Assembly (NCBI GenBank): GCA_951812665.1
Contig: CATOST010000016.1
Span: 151,248 to 215,247 of the forward strand
Direction: 5' to 3'
DNA: 64,000 nt
Origin: an uncultured Acidobacteriota bacterium
Lineage (GTDB): Bacteria; Acidobacteriota; UBA6911; RPQK01; JAJDTT01
This document shows positions 35,139 through 47,786 of the stretch, one piece after another. Both the position numbers and the translations under genes were made by a program. The first letter of the stretch is position 1, and every line of letters begins with the position of its first letter. A model generated the notes under the pieces. That model saw nothing but the letters and a program-made list of their open reading frames with translations. It searched no databases and was not told the DNA's origin.

Positions 35139-38100
35139 TCAGAAAACCAGCCGGAAGCCGATCTGCATCTGGAACGGCGGTCCTGGGATGTTCCCTGTCA
35201 GATACTCGCCGTCTTCGCCGCGGGTCTGGGCAAAGTTGGGGTTCGACGGCCGTCCGCCCAGGCCACAGGCGAAATCGCGCGAACTGGCGCAGTAGTTGGC
35301 GACGGTGGAGAAACCCTGGTTGAGCGTGACGTTGTCGAGGCTGAAGAGGTTGAAGCACTCCAGCGAGATCAGGGCCTGCCGGGTCCCGCCGAGCGAGAAC
35401 CGCTTTTGCACCCGCAGGTTGATGTCGGCGATCGGCTTGTCGCGGAACGCGTTTCTGGTGATCGGCACTCCGGGCGTACTGTAGGGACGGTCGGCGCCGC
35501 CCCGGTCTTCGTTCGAATCGGTGCCCATTCGCGCGTCGAACGGGGCGCCTGAAAGGATGTAGATCCCGGTCGAGACATCGACGGACGCGGGTAGCATGAC
35601 CAAGCCGTTCAGATGGAACTGGTGTCGCCGATCGAGCGTGCTCGGACCGTACTCGGAGGTCAGGTCGTACGGGTTCTCGTAAGACACCCCGCCCACCAAC
35701 CGTTCGTTGTCGTCGTTGGACTCGTTCTTCGACAGCACGTAGTAGGCGTGGAACTGTCCCCAGGGGCGGCGGACCTCCGAACTGACGGTGAGAGCGCGGT
35801 AGACCGCCGAGGCGGTCGACTCGCGGACGGTGATGCTGTCGAGACCCGGAACCGGCCTGGCGGTTCCGCTCCGCAGGCCGAAGAACGGGCGCTGAGCCGG
35901 ATCCCCCGGCCGCACGGTCGGCAGCGGCACGTTCAGGTCCCGGTTGCGTTCCAGGTGGATCGTGTCGACGATGAGCAGGTCAGCGCCCAGCGACCAGCCG
36001 GGGCTGATTTCGTGCTGCACGCCGCCGCCGGCCTGCCGCGCCATCGGGTTCCTGAAGTCCTGGTCCATCAGGGTGACGCGGGCGCCGGTGAAGGGGTTGT
36101 TCTCGATTCCGAGCGCGGACGCCATGGCGGTCAACTGATCCGGCGTGAGCGTTGGCAGGTTCTCAAGCGTCCGCTGGTTCAGGTCGATCCCGATCAGGCA
36201 CATCTGCTCGTACAGCGTGTCGTGCGGATTTCCCGGGGGCACGCGGAAGGGAAGGGACACCGTCAAGTCACCGGGCGGCACGCGAAAGTTATTCACGGGT
36301 GCGGCCATGAGCAGCAACGGGGTCCGCGCGTAATAGATTCCGGCGAACCCGCGCACCACGGTCTTCGCGCCGCCGGTCGGATCCCACGCGAAGCCCGCCC
36401 GGGGCCCGAACTGGGCGCCGCTGCCGGGAATGACCGCCGGGTCCACCGTACGGCCGATGGGGAAGGTAACGCCTCGCAGCTGATTGAGCAGGATGCCGTT
36501 GCCGGCGTCCGGGACAGGGTTGGACTGTCCGTCCCAGCGCAGGCCGAAGTTGACCGTCAGGGTGGGCGCCGCGCGCCACTCGTCCTGCACGAACAGGCCG
36601 GCCTCGTCGGTCGCAAATGCCGTTTTCAGGTTGCCGATCTGTTGCAGGTAGATCAGTGACCGCGAGTCGAACCGGTTCGGGATGGCGCCGCCGACGCCGA
36701 TGATGTCAAGCGTGGTCTCGATGTCCGACCCGAAGACCAGGTACCCGCCGTTTTGGAAGAATCCGAACGTCTGGGCGATGAAGACGTGATTGTAGTCGAA
36801 CCCCGCCTTGACGCTGTGGTCGCCGGCGAGCCACGTCAAGTTGCCGCCCGACTGTGCCCGCCAGTCGAACTGCGTCGTGGGGCGGAAGCTCCGGGTCCCG
36901 AATTCCCCCAGCGACAGATGGACGAGCGGTTTGAGGGCGTTTGCCGAGCGCGGCCGATCCTCGCGCGAGTACTGACCGCGCAGCTCGAAGAGGAGGCGGG
37001 AAGAGGGCACGCCGGTGAACTGGCCGACCACCGTCTGCGTTGCGTCCTCCTCCGTTCCGTTCGTCTCCAGCGAGCGATGGGTGGTCGGGATGATGACGCC
37101 GCCCACGCCGTCGGAGTTGAGCGCCTGGTTCGTGCTGCCGTTGTAGCGGAGGTTGAAGGCGTTCCCGTGGGCCAGGTTGATGTCCGCCCGCGCCAGCCAC
37201 GCTCTGGCGTCGTTGGTGACCTCAAAGGGCGTCTCGAAGCTCCGATAGTGGTCGTAGCCTTCCCGGCTGGCCGCTGTCGGGGTGAACCCGTCGAGCCGAG
37301 CAAAGCGCACCTCGCGCGACGCCTTGAACTCCTGCTGCTCGTAGGCGACGAAGTAGAACGCGCGGTCTCGGGCGAGCGGGCCGCCCAGGGACCCGCCGAA
37401 CTGGTGCTGCGTCGGCGCCGCGTCCTGCCCCAATGCGTTCCGCGCCGCGAGCTGGTCCGGACGTAACAGGTAGAAAGCCGACCCGTGAGTGGCGTTCGTC
37501 CCGGACTCGGTGATGGCGTTGACGAGTCCGCCGGTCGATCGGCCGAACTCGGGAGAGTAGCCCGCCTTGACGACCCGGAACTCCCGGATCGCCTCCTGGG
37601 GAATCGTGAACGTGAACTGCGAACGCTCGCCCCCGCGGATGCCGCCGAAGAACGGTTGGTTGTAGTCGGCTCCGTCGATGCTGACGTTGCCGTTGATGCC
37701 GCGCTGTCCGGCCAGCGAAATCTGCCCGCGCTGGGGCTCGATCTGCGCGGTCGGCGTCAAGGAGACGAAATCGTGGAACCGCCGCCCGTTGATCGGAAGG
37801 TTCGAGATGGCCTGGCGGTCGAGCGTGACGTCGGACGTATCGGTGGTGGTTTCGACGGCCGAGGTCTGCGCGGTCACAGTGACCTCCTCTGCCACGCCCT
37901 CGGGATGGAGGGCGAAGTTGACGGTCCGGCTGGCGCCGACGGTAATGGTCACGTTGTCGAGCTTTCCGGCGCTGAAGCCTGGCAACTCGGCGCGGACGTC
38001 ATACCGGCCGGGGGGCAGCAGCATGACACTGTAGGTGCCGGTACCGTCGGACACGGCGGAGCGGGTCAGGCCGGTGTCGAGGTTGACGACGGTCACCGTG

Positions 38101-38237
38101 GCGCCCGGCAACACGCCGCCCGCGGCGTCTTCGACCCGGCCGGTGATCTCGGCGGTCGTCGCCCGATTCTGGGCAAGCGCCGGCATGGAGAAAAGGGAAA
38201 CGACAATCAGTGCGAAGCACACGCTCACGCGAAGCAT
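35139..38237 (-). CDS. Oar-like outer-membrane receptor (CarboxypepD_reg plus TonB-dependent barrel)
   Basis: Outer-membrane protein of the large Oar-like TonB-dependent receptor class abundant in Acidobacteriota. The preferred ATG gives a Sec signal (LRVSVCFALIVVSLFSMPALA), then a carboxypeptidase-regulatory-like domain (AEITGRVEDAAGGVLPGATV...LPPGRYDVRAELPGF). A plug domain follows, with LPINGRRFHDFVSLTPT and GGLVNAITESGTNATHGSAF, and then a ~700-residue barrel ending in phenylalanine (MQIGFRLVF). An upstream GTG/ATG pair at 38295-38300 would add 21 residues before the signal and is less likely. It faces atpF' across about 170 bp. It is probably not part of the island; its ligand is unknown. 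Confidence 0.88.
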   Translation of the reverse strand: MLRVSVCFALIVVSLFSMPALAQNRATTAEITGRVEDAAGGVLPGATVTVVNLDTGLTRSAVSDGTGTYSVMLLPPGRYDVRAELPGFSAGKLDNVTITVGASRTVNFALHPEGVAEEVTVTAQTSAVETTTDTSDVTLDRQAISNLPINGRRFHDFVSLTPTAQIEPQRGQISLAGQRGINGNVSIDGADYNQPFFGGIRGGERSQFTFTIPQEAIREFRVVKAGYSPEFGRSTGGLVNAITESGTNATHGSAFYLLRPDQLAARNALGQDAAPTQHQFGGSLGGPLARDRAFYFVAYEQQEFKASREVRFARLDGFTPTAASREGYDHYRSFETPFEVTNDARAWLARADINLAHGNAFNLRYNGSTNQALNSDGVGGVIIPTTHRSLETNGTEEDATQTVVGQFTGVPSSRLLFELRGQYSREDRPRSANALKPLVHLSLGEFGTRSFRPTTQFDWRAQSGGNLTWLAGDHSVKAGFDYNHVFIAQTFGFFQNGGYLVFGSDIETTLDIIGVGGAIPNRFDSRSLIYLQQIGNLKTAFATDEAGLFVQDEWRAAPTLTVNFGLRWDGQSNPVPDAGNGILLNQLRGVTFPIGRTVDPAVIPGSGAQFGPRAGFAWDPTGGAKTVVRGFAGIYYARTPLLLMAAPVNNFRVPPGDLTVSLPFRVPPGNPHDTLYEQMCLIGIDLNQRTLENLPTLTPDQLTAMASALGIENNPFTGARVTLMDQDFRNPMARQAGGGVQHEISPGWSLGADLLIVDTIHLERNRDLNVPLPTVRPGDPAQRPFFGLRSGTARPVPGLDSITVRESTASAVYRALTVSSEVRRPWGQFHAYYVLSKNESNDDNERLVGGVSYENPYDLTSEYGPSTLDRRHQFHLNGLVMLPASVDVSTGIYILSGAPFDARMGTDSNEDRGGADRPYSTPGVPITRNAFRDKPIADINLRVQKRFSLGGTRQALISLECFNLFSLDNVTLNQGFSTVANYCASSRDFACGLGGRPSNPNFAQTRGEDGEYLTGNIPGPPFQMQIGFRLVF

Positions 38238-38408
38238 GGATTCTCCCGACGGGGCCGGCCGCGCCCCGCGCGCACCGCAGACGTTTCTGAAATCCATCAC
38301 TGGACCGTTCTCAAGTTAACGTGACAATAGAACCTCGACGGGCGGATTCGGATGGGTTGCCTCAGGGTGCCATGATGCCCCCGATTCCTTGACCTGCGTC
38401 GGAGGATC

Positions 38409-38873
38409 ATGTTAGAAGATGCCCCGTCTAGAGACGGGAGTGGGAGAACCTTGCTGACACCAGATTGGACGCTGCCGGTTGCGGCGGCCGTGTTTTTGAC
38501 CACTCTCTTCATTCTCAACCGGGTTCTCTTTCGTCCCCTTTTCCAAGTCCTGGCCGAACGGGAGGCGCGGACTACCCAGGTGAGCGGTCGAGTCCAGGAG
38601 ATTCTGGATCAACATCAGACTCTCTACGAACAGTACCAGCAGAGGCTGGCAGAGGAGAGACAGGCAGGTTACAAGCTGGCGGAATCGGTTCGAACCGAGG
38701 CGCTGAAAGAGGGAAACAACCGAGTCGCGCAAGCACGCCGGCAGGCCGAGGTTCTGCTGGCCAATGCGAGGAGCGAGATCGAAGCGGATCTGGTCTCGGC
38801 CAAGCGGCAACTGACTCGCGAAGCCGAGGACACGGCGCGAATCCTGGCCGACAGGATTCTGGACCGGGCGTGA
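38409..38873 (+). CDS. atpF': ATP synthase F0 subunit b'
   Basis: Peripheral-stalk subunit of F-type ATP synthase. One N-terminal membrane helix (about residues 21-39, VAAAVFLTTLFILNRVLF) is followed by a long charged coiled coil (AEREARTTQVSGRVQEILDQ onward) to residue 154. It is shorter than, and different in sequence from, the second b-like subunit that follows, so the enzyme has a b/b' heterodimeric stalk. GGAGG stands four bases before the ATG. The first 15 residues before the helix are variable. It begins a run of seven ATP synthase genes; 195 bp separate it from the next one. Confidence 0.88.
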   Translation: MLEDAPSRDGSGRTLLTPDWTLPVAAAVFLTTLFILNRVLFRPLFQVLAEREARTTQVSGRVQEILDQHQTLYEQYQQRLAEERQAGYKLAESVRTEALKEGNNRVAQARRQAEVLLANARSEIEADLVSAKRQLTREAEDTARILADRILDRA

Positions 38874-39068
38874 AGGGGACCGATCCTCCCCGGTCATTTT
38901 ATCCCGATAATTCCGGAGGGTGAACAGCAACCCGGCGTCAAGCCCGGGTCCTGCGAACAGGCACGAAGAGACGGCCGGATGCTTCCGGTTGTGGCCTGAA
39001 CGCCAGTGGATCAGCCGCAACGGGTCGACGAAAATCGCTCGAACGAGAACGAATTGGCAGATTCCTCA

Positions 39069-39650
39069 ATGGGAAGTCAGAGCGAAGGTTCGAGGCAGAG
39101 ATACGGGAGGCTCTGGTTGGTGCTGCTGTTGGCTGCGCCCGTCATGATCGCCGCCTCGGGAGGCGGTGGTTGGGGCTGGGTGGAGACCGCCGGCCGGTGG
39201 TTCAATCTGGCGGTTCTGCTGGGCATCATCGCCTACTTTCTCCGCCTTCCCCTGCGGCAGTTTCTGGCCGACCGCAAGCGTGGAATTCAGGAAGACATCA
39301 GCTCGGCGGGACGGGCCTTGCAGGAGGCGGAAGCAAGGCTGTCGGTCGTCCAGGGGCAGATTCAAGGGCTGGACGAGGAACTGGCGGGCATGAGGAAGGC
39401 CACGGCCGAGGAAGCCGAAGGGGAGCGCCTGCGCGTGCTGGAACGGGCCCAACGGGACGTGGACCGTCTGACCCGGAGAGCGGAAACGGAGATCCAGTTG
39501 CTGACACGCGTGGCCCGGAACGAACTCCGGTCCTACGCCGCCGATCTGGCCGTGGGGCTGGCCCGGCAGAGGTTGAGCCAGGAACTGACGGCTGAAGAGG
39601 ACGCCCGGGTCGTAGGCCGGGCCGTCGAGCATCTCAACAGCCGCAACTGA
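39069..39650 (+). CDS. atpF: ATP synthase F0 subunit b
   Basis: Second peripheral-stalk subunit. From the ATG at 39069 the protein has 193 residues. A signal-like hydrophobic stretch (LWLVLLLAAPVMIAASGGGG) precedes the membrane anchor WFNLAVLLGIIAYFL, then RLPLRQFLADRKRGIQEDIS leads into the coiled coil. A double hydrophobic N terminus of this kind occurs in several acidobacterial and deltaproteobacterial b subunits. A GTG at 39006 gives 21 more polar residues and cannot be excluded; neither start has a good Shine-Dalgarno. It lies 21 bp before atpH. Confidence 0.88.
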   Translation: MGSQSEGSRQRYGRLWLVLLLAAPVMIAASGGGGWGWVETAGRWFNLAVLLGIIAYFLRLPLRQFLADRKRGIQEDISSAGRALQEAEARLSVVQGQIQGLDEELAGMRKATAEEAEGERLRVLERAQRDVDRLTRRAETEIQLLTRVARNELRSYAADLAVGLARQRLSQELTAEEDARVVGRAVEHLNSRN

Positions 39651-39671
39651 GAGGTCTGGAAGGAACCGACA

Positions 39672-40211
39672 ATGGCTTCGTCGCGGGCACGCAGGTACGC
39701 TCGGGCCCTGACCCAAGTTGCCGTCGAGGAGGGCCGGGAGACGCGGGTCCAAGAAGACCTGGACTCGTTCGGGACCGCCCTCGAGGCTTCACCTGAGTTG
39801 GTGGAGACGCTGATGAGCCCGGCCATTCCTTTCGCTCCCAAGCGCCGGATCGTGGAAGAGTTGGGGGGCCGGCTCTCCCTGGCCGAGATTACGGTCAACT
39901 TCATCCTGGTGTTGCTTGAGAACGGCCGAATCGGGGAATACGAGGAATACGTCGAAGCCTTCACGGAGGCCATGGACCGGCGAGCCGGTGTCGTTCGGGG
40001 TCTGGTGACCTCGGCGAGGGGACTGGACTCCGAGGTTCGGAACCGCCTCGAAGAAGTTCTTTCGGAGATTTCACGGGCCCGGGTTCGCCTCTCCTACGAG
40101 GAGGACGAGTCCCTCATCGGCGGGCTCAGGATCAAGGTCGGATCGGTCATCTACGATGGCTCCATCCGGACGCAGTTGGAGGAGGTCAGGCGGCGGATCA
40201 GCCGGGATTAG
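39672..40211 (+). CDS. atpH: ATP synthase F1 subunit delta
   Basis: Delta (OSCP) subunit that joins the stalk to the alpha3beta3 head. The opening ARRYARALTQVAVEEGRE, the segment SPAIPFAPKRRIVEELG, and the C-terminal LIGGLRIKVGSVIYDGSIRT are the normal family signatures. It has 179 residues. AGGAA lies seven bases before the ATG. It sits between the b subunit and alpha in the usual gene order. Confidence 0.95.
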   Translation: MASSRARRYARALTQVAVEEGRETRVQEDLDSFGTALEASPELVETLMSPAIPFAPKRRIVEELGGRLSLAEITVNFILVLLENGRIGEYEEYVEAFTEAMDRRAGVVRGLVTSARGLDSEVRNRLEEVLSEISRARVRLSYEEDESLIGGLRIKVGSVIYDGSIRTQLEEVRRRISRD

Positions 40212-41807
<1,596 letters not shown>

Positions 41808-41864
41808 CCTTCCGGATACGATCCGGCCCCGAGTGCATCGCCTCGGGTGGACGCCTGAAACAAC

Positions 41865-42743
41865 ATGCCCGGCAACCTGATTCACTTCCGGCGGCGAGTT
41901 CGCTCGGTCAAGAACATCCAGCAGATCACCAGGGCCATGAAGCTGGTGGCCGCCTCCAAGCTGAAGCGGGCCCAGGATCGGATCGTCGCGGCCAGACCCT
42001 ACGCCAACCGGATGCTTTCCGTGCTCAACTCCATGGCCCAGCGGATCGATCCCTCTCAGCACCCGCTTCTGGCACAGAGGGAGGGCGAACGGGTGATGTT
42101 GGTGGTCGTCACCGGGGACCGTGGGCTCTGTGGGTCTTTCAACTCCAACATCATCCGGTCGGCCATGAATTTCATCGAGAACGAGGCGGCCAACCGCACG
42201 TTGAGCCTGACGCTCGTGGGACGGCGGGGTGTGGACTGGTTCAAGACCCGCCCTTGGCCGGTGCGCCACGAGTTCGTGAACATCATGACCCGGGTGGATC
42301 ATCGTTACGCCCGTGAGATCGGCAAGGGGATCATCGACTACTTCTCGGCCAGCGAGCTGGACGCCGTCTACCTGGTCTACAACGAGTTCAAGTCCGTGGT
42401 GCGGCAGGACGTGATCCTGGAGCCTCTGCTGCCCATCCGGCGCCTTGAGATTCAGGACGTCCAGCGGGAAACCGACCTGGGTGTCGACTACATCTATGAG
42501 CAGCCGCCCCGGGAGATGCTGGACTTTCTGCTTCCCCGGCACGTGGAGACTCAGATCTTCCGGGCCATGCTGGAGTCGGAGGCGGCCGAGCACGGAGCCC
42601 GGATGACGGCCATGGACGCCGCCACCCGGAACGCCAAGGAGATGATCGACCAGTTGACCCTGACCATGAACCGCATCCGGCAGGCTTCCATCACCACGGA
42701 GATCATCGAGATCGTCAGCGGAGCGGACGCCCTGGAAGGGTGA
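41865..42743 (+). CDS. atpG: ATP synthase F1 subunit gamma
   Basis: Central rotor shaft, 292 residues. RVRSVKNIQQITRAMKLVAA at the N terminus and the C-terminal AMDAATRNAKEMIDQLTLTM with NRIRQASITTEIIEI are the two helices of the shaft and are highly conserved. VTGDRGLCGSFNSNI marks the globular domain. The start follows the only in-frame ATG of the region. It is 24 bp before atpD. Confidence 0.96.
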   Translation: MPGNLIHFRRRVRSVKNIQQITRAMKLVAASKLKRAQDRIVAARPYANRMLSVLNSMAQRIDPSQHPLLAQREGERVMLVVVTGDRGLCGSFNSNIIRSAMNFIENEAANRTLSLTLVGRRGVDWFKTRPWPVRHEFVNIMTRVDHRYAREIGKGIIDYFSASELDAVYLVYNEFKSVVRQDVILEPLLPIRRLEIQDVQRETDLGVDYIYEQPPREMLDFLLPRHVETQIFRAMLESEAAEHGARMTAMDAATRNAKEMIDQLTLTMNRIRQASITTEIIEIVSGADALEG

Positions 42744-44192
<1,449 letters not shown>

Positions 44193-44194
44193 TC

Positions 44195-44599
44195 GTGGCG
44201 CTACCCGAGGCCATTCAGTTGGAGATTGTCGCTCCGGACCGGCTCGTCTTCAGCGGCGAGGTTCAGGAGGTGACCATCCCCGGCGCCGAAGGCTATCTGG
44301 GGATCCTGCCGGGACACGCGCCGCTCCTTTCCGAGTTGAAGACGGGCATCATCTCCTACCCCGAGGGTGGAGACCGCGTCCAACTTTTCTGCAGCTCCGG
44401 TTTCGCCGAAGTCCTTCCCGGCCGGGTGATCGTCCTGGCCGAGGAGGTGGAGTCTCCCGAGCAGATCGATGGCTCGCAGGCCCAAGCGGACAAGGAGAAG
44501 GCCGAGCAGATGCTCCGGTCCCGGGATCCGGGGACCGACTACCAGGCTGCCTTGACTCTTTTGGAGCAGGCCTCCGCACGGCTGCAACTGGTGGACTGA
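44195..44599 (+). CDS. atpC: ATP synthase F1 subunit epsilon
   Basis: Rotor subunit of 134 residues, starting with a GTG two bases after the atpD stop. GGAGG about ten bases upstream supports this start. The beta-sandwich domain reads IQLEIVAPDRLVFSGEVQEV then TIPGAEGYLGILPGHAPLLS, the family hallmark, and the C terminus has a helical hairpin (QADKEKAEQML, ALTLLEQASARLQLVD). It is the last gene of the cluster; genes for subunits a and c are absent here. Confidence 0.94.
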   Translation: MALPEAIQLEIVAPDRLVFSGEVQEVTIPGAEGYLGILPGHAPLLSELKTGIISYPEGGDRVQLFCSSGFAEVLPGRVIVLAEEVESPEQIDGSQAQADKEKAEQMLRSRDPGTDYQAALTLLEQASARLQLVD

Positions 44600-44656
44600 C
44601 TCCGCGTCCGCGTTCCTCACCAACGCTGCTGACGGTCCTGCAGGGCGGGGCCATTT

Positions 44657-44665
44657 TGCTATAAT
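44657..44665 (+). promoter_or_regulatory. Extended -10 promoter of tRNA-Gln
   Basis: TGCTATAAT is a perfect extended -10, ending 22 bp before the tRNA. No recognisable -35 lies at the right distance. It matches the element before tRNA-Val. Confidence 0.7.
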
Positions 44666-44687
44666 GCGCTCCGACTGGTCCTCCGGT

Positions 44688-44761
44688 TGGGGGATGGTGT
44701 AACGGCAACACGCGTGGCTCTGGACCACGTTATCGGGGTTCGAATCCCTGTCCCCCAGCCA
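44688..44761 (+). tRNA. tRNA-Gln (anticodon CTG)
   Basis: The acceptor TGGGGGA pairs with TCCCCCA, the D loop region is TGGTGTAACGGCAACA, the anticodon stem CGTGG/CCACG encloses CTCTGGA with anticodon CTG, and the T arm has GGGTTCGAATCCC. GCCA is encoded at the 3' end. The U1-A72 pair is normal for glutamine tRNAs. Confidence 0.97.
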
Positions 44762-44798
44762 AGTTTCCTTGGAGTCAGAGCATAATCCGGTTCGGAAT

Positions 44799-45562
44799 AT
44801 GACCACCGCGTCGATGGGACTCGCCATCTTGGTCTGGTTGAGCTCCTGGTCGGCGGGCATCGCCGGACGGTCCGCGGGAGCGGCGGCGCGGGCCGAGTGG
44901 ACCCACCCCAAGTCCCAGCAACTGGTCACGGACCGAGACGGGCCCTTCGTGTTGCTGGACGACGGCCGTCTCCTGACGGTCGAAGGCAACGAAGCCCACT
45001 CATCGACCTGGGCGGGCACGGGCACCACGACGGCGCCATCGAGCCGACCCTGGTCGAGCTCCGGGACGGCCGCCTCTGGACCTTGATCCGCACCAACTGG
45101 GACCGCTTCTGGGAGGCGTTCTCCAACGACGAGGGCCGTTCCTGGAGGGTGATCCGGCCCAGCGGCATCGACGCCAGCAGCGCTCCGGGGCACCTGATCC
45201 GCCTTGCCAGCGGTCGACTCGTCCTGGCCTGGAACCGTCTCCATCCGGAGGGGATGACGCTCCAGGAGTGGGACCGCCGGCCCGGGGCCCGCAGAGGACT
45301 CCCTTACTCCCGCATCCCCGGCAGTTGGCAGCGGGAAGAGTTGTCCATTGCCTTTTCGGAAGACGACGGCAAGACTTGGACCCGGCCCCAAGTGGTGGCC
45401 CGGCAGCCCGGAGGCTGGCTCTCATACCCCTACCTGTTCGAACGCCGGCCCGGCGAGATCTGGCTGACCACCCACTACGCGGGGATTCGTACCGGCGGCA
45501 AGAGGGAGATCATCGCCGGCGTACGGTTGCGGCTGATGGAGTCGGACTTCGCTGGCGAATGA
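44799..45562 (+). pseudogene. Exo-alpha-sialidase-like (BNR) gene with internal deletion and frame change
   Basis: The start ATG at 44799 gives a signal peptide and the opening of a secreted BNR sialidase (VTDRDGPFVLLDDGRLLTVE). At about 44990-45000 this frame loses similarity, and from there the other forward frame continues with LIDLGGHGHHDGAIEPTLVE, RDGRLWTLIRTNWDRFWEAF and FSEDDGKTWTRPQ. In intact relatives the two pieces are separated by more than 100 residues containing two Asp-box blades. The gene has therefore lost an internal segment and its frame. It starts just after tRNA-Gln. A second, intact BNR protein lies at 49460. Confidence 0.75.
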
Positions 45563-45613
45563 GGTTCCGATGAGCGCCTGTCCCGGGACGGAGCTGCTCT
45601 GATTCGTCGTTCC

Positions 45614-46846
45614 TCACTTCCGGGAATTCGTCCCCAGCTCTTCCAGGTACCACCGGCAGAACCGGTCCACGGTCTCCTCGGTAGTACTGTAGGGCCCCGG
45701 ACGGTAGTAGCGGCTGTTGACCCCGGCTTGGTTGTTCTCGCAGATCTCCCGGTCCTCTTCCAGCGTCTTGAGCCACAGCCAGGTCACTTCGTCAGGATCG
45801 TAGTCGACGCCCTCGACCGCGTCCGGATGCACGATCCAGGTGAGCTCCACTTCGGTTTCCTGAGGGGAGAGAGGCGTGAACCGGGTGGCCATTCCGTAGT
45901 CGTTGCCGGCGACCAGCCAGTGGATGGGAAAGAACATGATGGAGGACACGCCCCCGTCATAGGCGTCGTAGTCTCCCATGAGGGGCGCGAGCGGCCGGCC
46001 GGTCCGGCTCTGGGTCAGATACCCCGGACGGATGGGCCTGCGGCCCCCATGCTGCTGGATCCCGGTCGGACGCTGGAACGGCTCCGGATCATGATCCGTG
46101 CGGCAGATCTCCCGCTTCCACCGGGAGGTGTAGCGGTCCAGCTCCTCGCCGAAACGCTTCGACTCGCCGGCGCGGACGTAGCTCATGACGGAGGTCAGCT
46201 CGGGATGCGTGTGGAGGCAGTGGTAGCACTCGAAGAAGTTCTCGGCCACCAGCTTCCAGTTGGCGCGGATGACGTGACTGATGCGGGCACAGGTCTTGGC
46301 CGCCGGCCAGCCGTGGGGTGAAAAGAGGGTCGAGATGTCCCGGCCGAGGGAATCGAACGGCGGAGGGTTCTCGGACAGGCAGATGAAGATCAGTCCCTCC
46401 ACCACGCGGACATGGCAACGATGCAGGGGGAACTCCGCCCGATCGAAGCTGTCGGGCATGTGCCGGGCAAAGATCAGGGATCCGTCCAATCCGTAGGTCC
46501 AGGAGTGATAGGGACAGACGAATCTCTTGACCGAACCCTTCTCATTCAGGCAGATCCTGGATCCGCGATGCCGGCAGACGTTGAGCAGGGCGTGGATTTC
46601 ACCGTCCCGGTCCCGGACGATCACGACCGACTCGCCGCCGAGAGAGTAGAGGAAATAGTCCCCGGCGCGAGGCAGGCGGCTCACGTGGCCCACGATCTGC
46701 CAATGGCGCAAGTGGATCTTCTCCATGTCCAGCTCGAAGATCCGCGGCGAGTTGTAGAACGGCTGCTGCAGGGTAAGGCCGGGCTTTCGGGAGCCGATCA
46801 ACCGCGACAAGGAAAATCCGTTGCCGTCTGCGTTCGTCATGGTCAT
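45614..46846 (-). CDS. Rieske-type aromatic-ring hydroxylating oxygenase, alpha subunit
   Basis: Oxygenase component of 410 residues. The Rieske [2Fe-2S] site is CRHRGSRIC...CPYHSW (C-x-H and C-x2-H). The mononuclear iron site is ENFFECYHCLHTHPEL with both histidines, and the final aspartate ligand is plausibly in the C-terminal domain (EEDREICENNQ). Such enzymes hydroxylate or demethylate aromatic or quaternary-amine substrates using a separate reductase, which is not in the window. It is transcribed with the esterase gene, 37 bp downstream of that gene's stop. Choline- or carnitine-type oxygenases are an alternative subgroup. Confidence 0.88.
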   Translation of the reverse strand: MTMTNADGNGFSLSRLIGSRKPGLTLQQPFYNSPRIFELDMEKIHLRHWQIVGHVSRLPRAGDYFLYSLGGESVVIVRDRDGEIHALLNVCRHRGSRICLNEKGSVKRFVCPYHSWTYGLDGSLIFARHMPDSFDRAEFPLHRCHVRVVEGLIFICLSENPPPFDSLGRDISTLFSPHGWPAAKTCARISHVIRANWKLVAENFFECYHCLHTHPELTSVMSYVRAGESKRFGEELDRYTSRWKREICRTDHDPEPFQRPTGIQQHGGRRPIRPGYLTQSRTGRPLAPLMGDYDAYDGGVSSIMFFPIHWLVAGNDYGMATRFTPLSPQETEVELTWIVHPDAVEGVDYDPDEVTWLWLKTLEEDREICENNQAGVNSRYYRPGPYSTTEETVDRFCRWYLEELGTNSRK

Positions 46847-46883
46847 GTCACATCGATATCGAATCGAATGCGGAGGCCGCCGT

Positions 46884-47786
46884 TTATCTGCCCAGCAGCT
46901 TCGCCATCAGGAACTCCATCGCACTGGCGTACTGCGCCGACTTCGATACGCCTTCGATCAGCAAATGGCACTCGTGTCCGAGGCGATCCGACTTCTCCTT
47001 CACCTTGATCCCGTACACGGGGTGGTGGATCCCGTGTCCGGCGTCCTCTGAGGGGAGCGTCATGTTGTTTCCATACGTCATCAGCAGCGGAGGATCGTCG
47101 GCGGTCAGGTGATTGTAGGGCGAGAACTCGATGTAAAGCGGCCGGTGTTTCTCGTAGTTCGCCAGAGCGGCTTCGATGGTCGTCTCGCCCACCGCCATGT
47201 TGATCATCCGATGCTTCAGGACGTTCGGTCCCAACCAGGTCTCGATCACGTTGGGGTCGATGGACGTCTGTCCGCCGTGAACTGCCGCCGCCGTCACCCG
47301 GGTCGACTCGCGGAGCACGGGGTTGGCGGCCTGGGGGTCCGCCCGATCGTCGTGCAGCAGGATCCACATGGAGGTGCACGCTCCCGCGCTGCTTCCGGTC
47401 AAAGCGATGCGACGCTTGTCGATGTTCCAATCCGAGGCCTTCCAGCGCAGAAACTGGATGGCCCGGGCCGCATCGTGAACCGGAGCAGGAAGGGGGGACC
47501 CGGGGGTCAGACGGTAGTTGACGGCGGCGTAGGAGATGCCCCGCTCGAGGTACGTCGGGAAATCCGCTATGTGCCGGGTCTTGTCGCCGCCGGTCCAACC
47601 TCCGCCGTGAATGAAGACCAGGAGGGGGCGGGGACCCTGGCCCTCCGCTTTCCAGAAATCCAGCCGGTTGCGTGCGTGCGGCCCGTAAGCCACGTCGGCG
47701 TGGGTCGGCGCCGGCGGGGTCGAAGCACCTGCCACGGTCGAAGTGACCGCCGCCAAGCTCGCCAGCAGGAGCCAGTGAGTTCTCAT
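46884..47786 (-). CDS. Exported alpha/beta-hydrolase esterase
   Basis: Secreted or periplasmic carboxylesterase of the BD-FAE/hormone-sensitive-lipase-like type, 300 residues. A Sec signal (LLLASLAAVTSTVAGA) precedes RNRLDFWKAEGQGPRPLLVF, the oxyanion motif HGGGW, and the nucleophile elbow GSSAG. The catalytic aspartate is likely in the segment PPLLMTYGNNMTLPSEDAGH and the histidine in HECHLL or GHGIHHP. It precedes the Rieske oxygenase gene in transcription. An acetyl- or feruloyl-esterase role would fit the neighbourhood but is not shown. Confidence 0.85.
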   Translation of the reverse strand: MRTHWLLLASLAAVTSTVAGASTPPAPTHADVAYGPHARNRLDFWKAEGQGPRPLLVFIHGGGWTGGDKTRHIADFPTYLERGISYAAVNYRLTPGSPLPAPVHDAARAIQFLRWKASDWNIDKRRIALTGSSAGACTSMWILLHDDRADPQAANPVLRESTRVTAAAVHGGQTSIDPNVIETWLGPNVLKHRMINMAVGETTIEAALANYEKHRPLYIEFSPYNHLTADDPPLLMTYGNNMTLPSEDAGHGIHHPVYGIKVKEKSDRLGHECHLLIEGVSKSAQYASAMEFLMAKLLGR

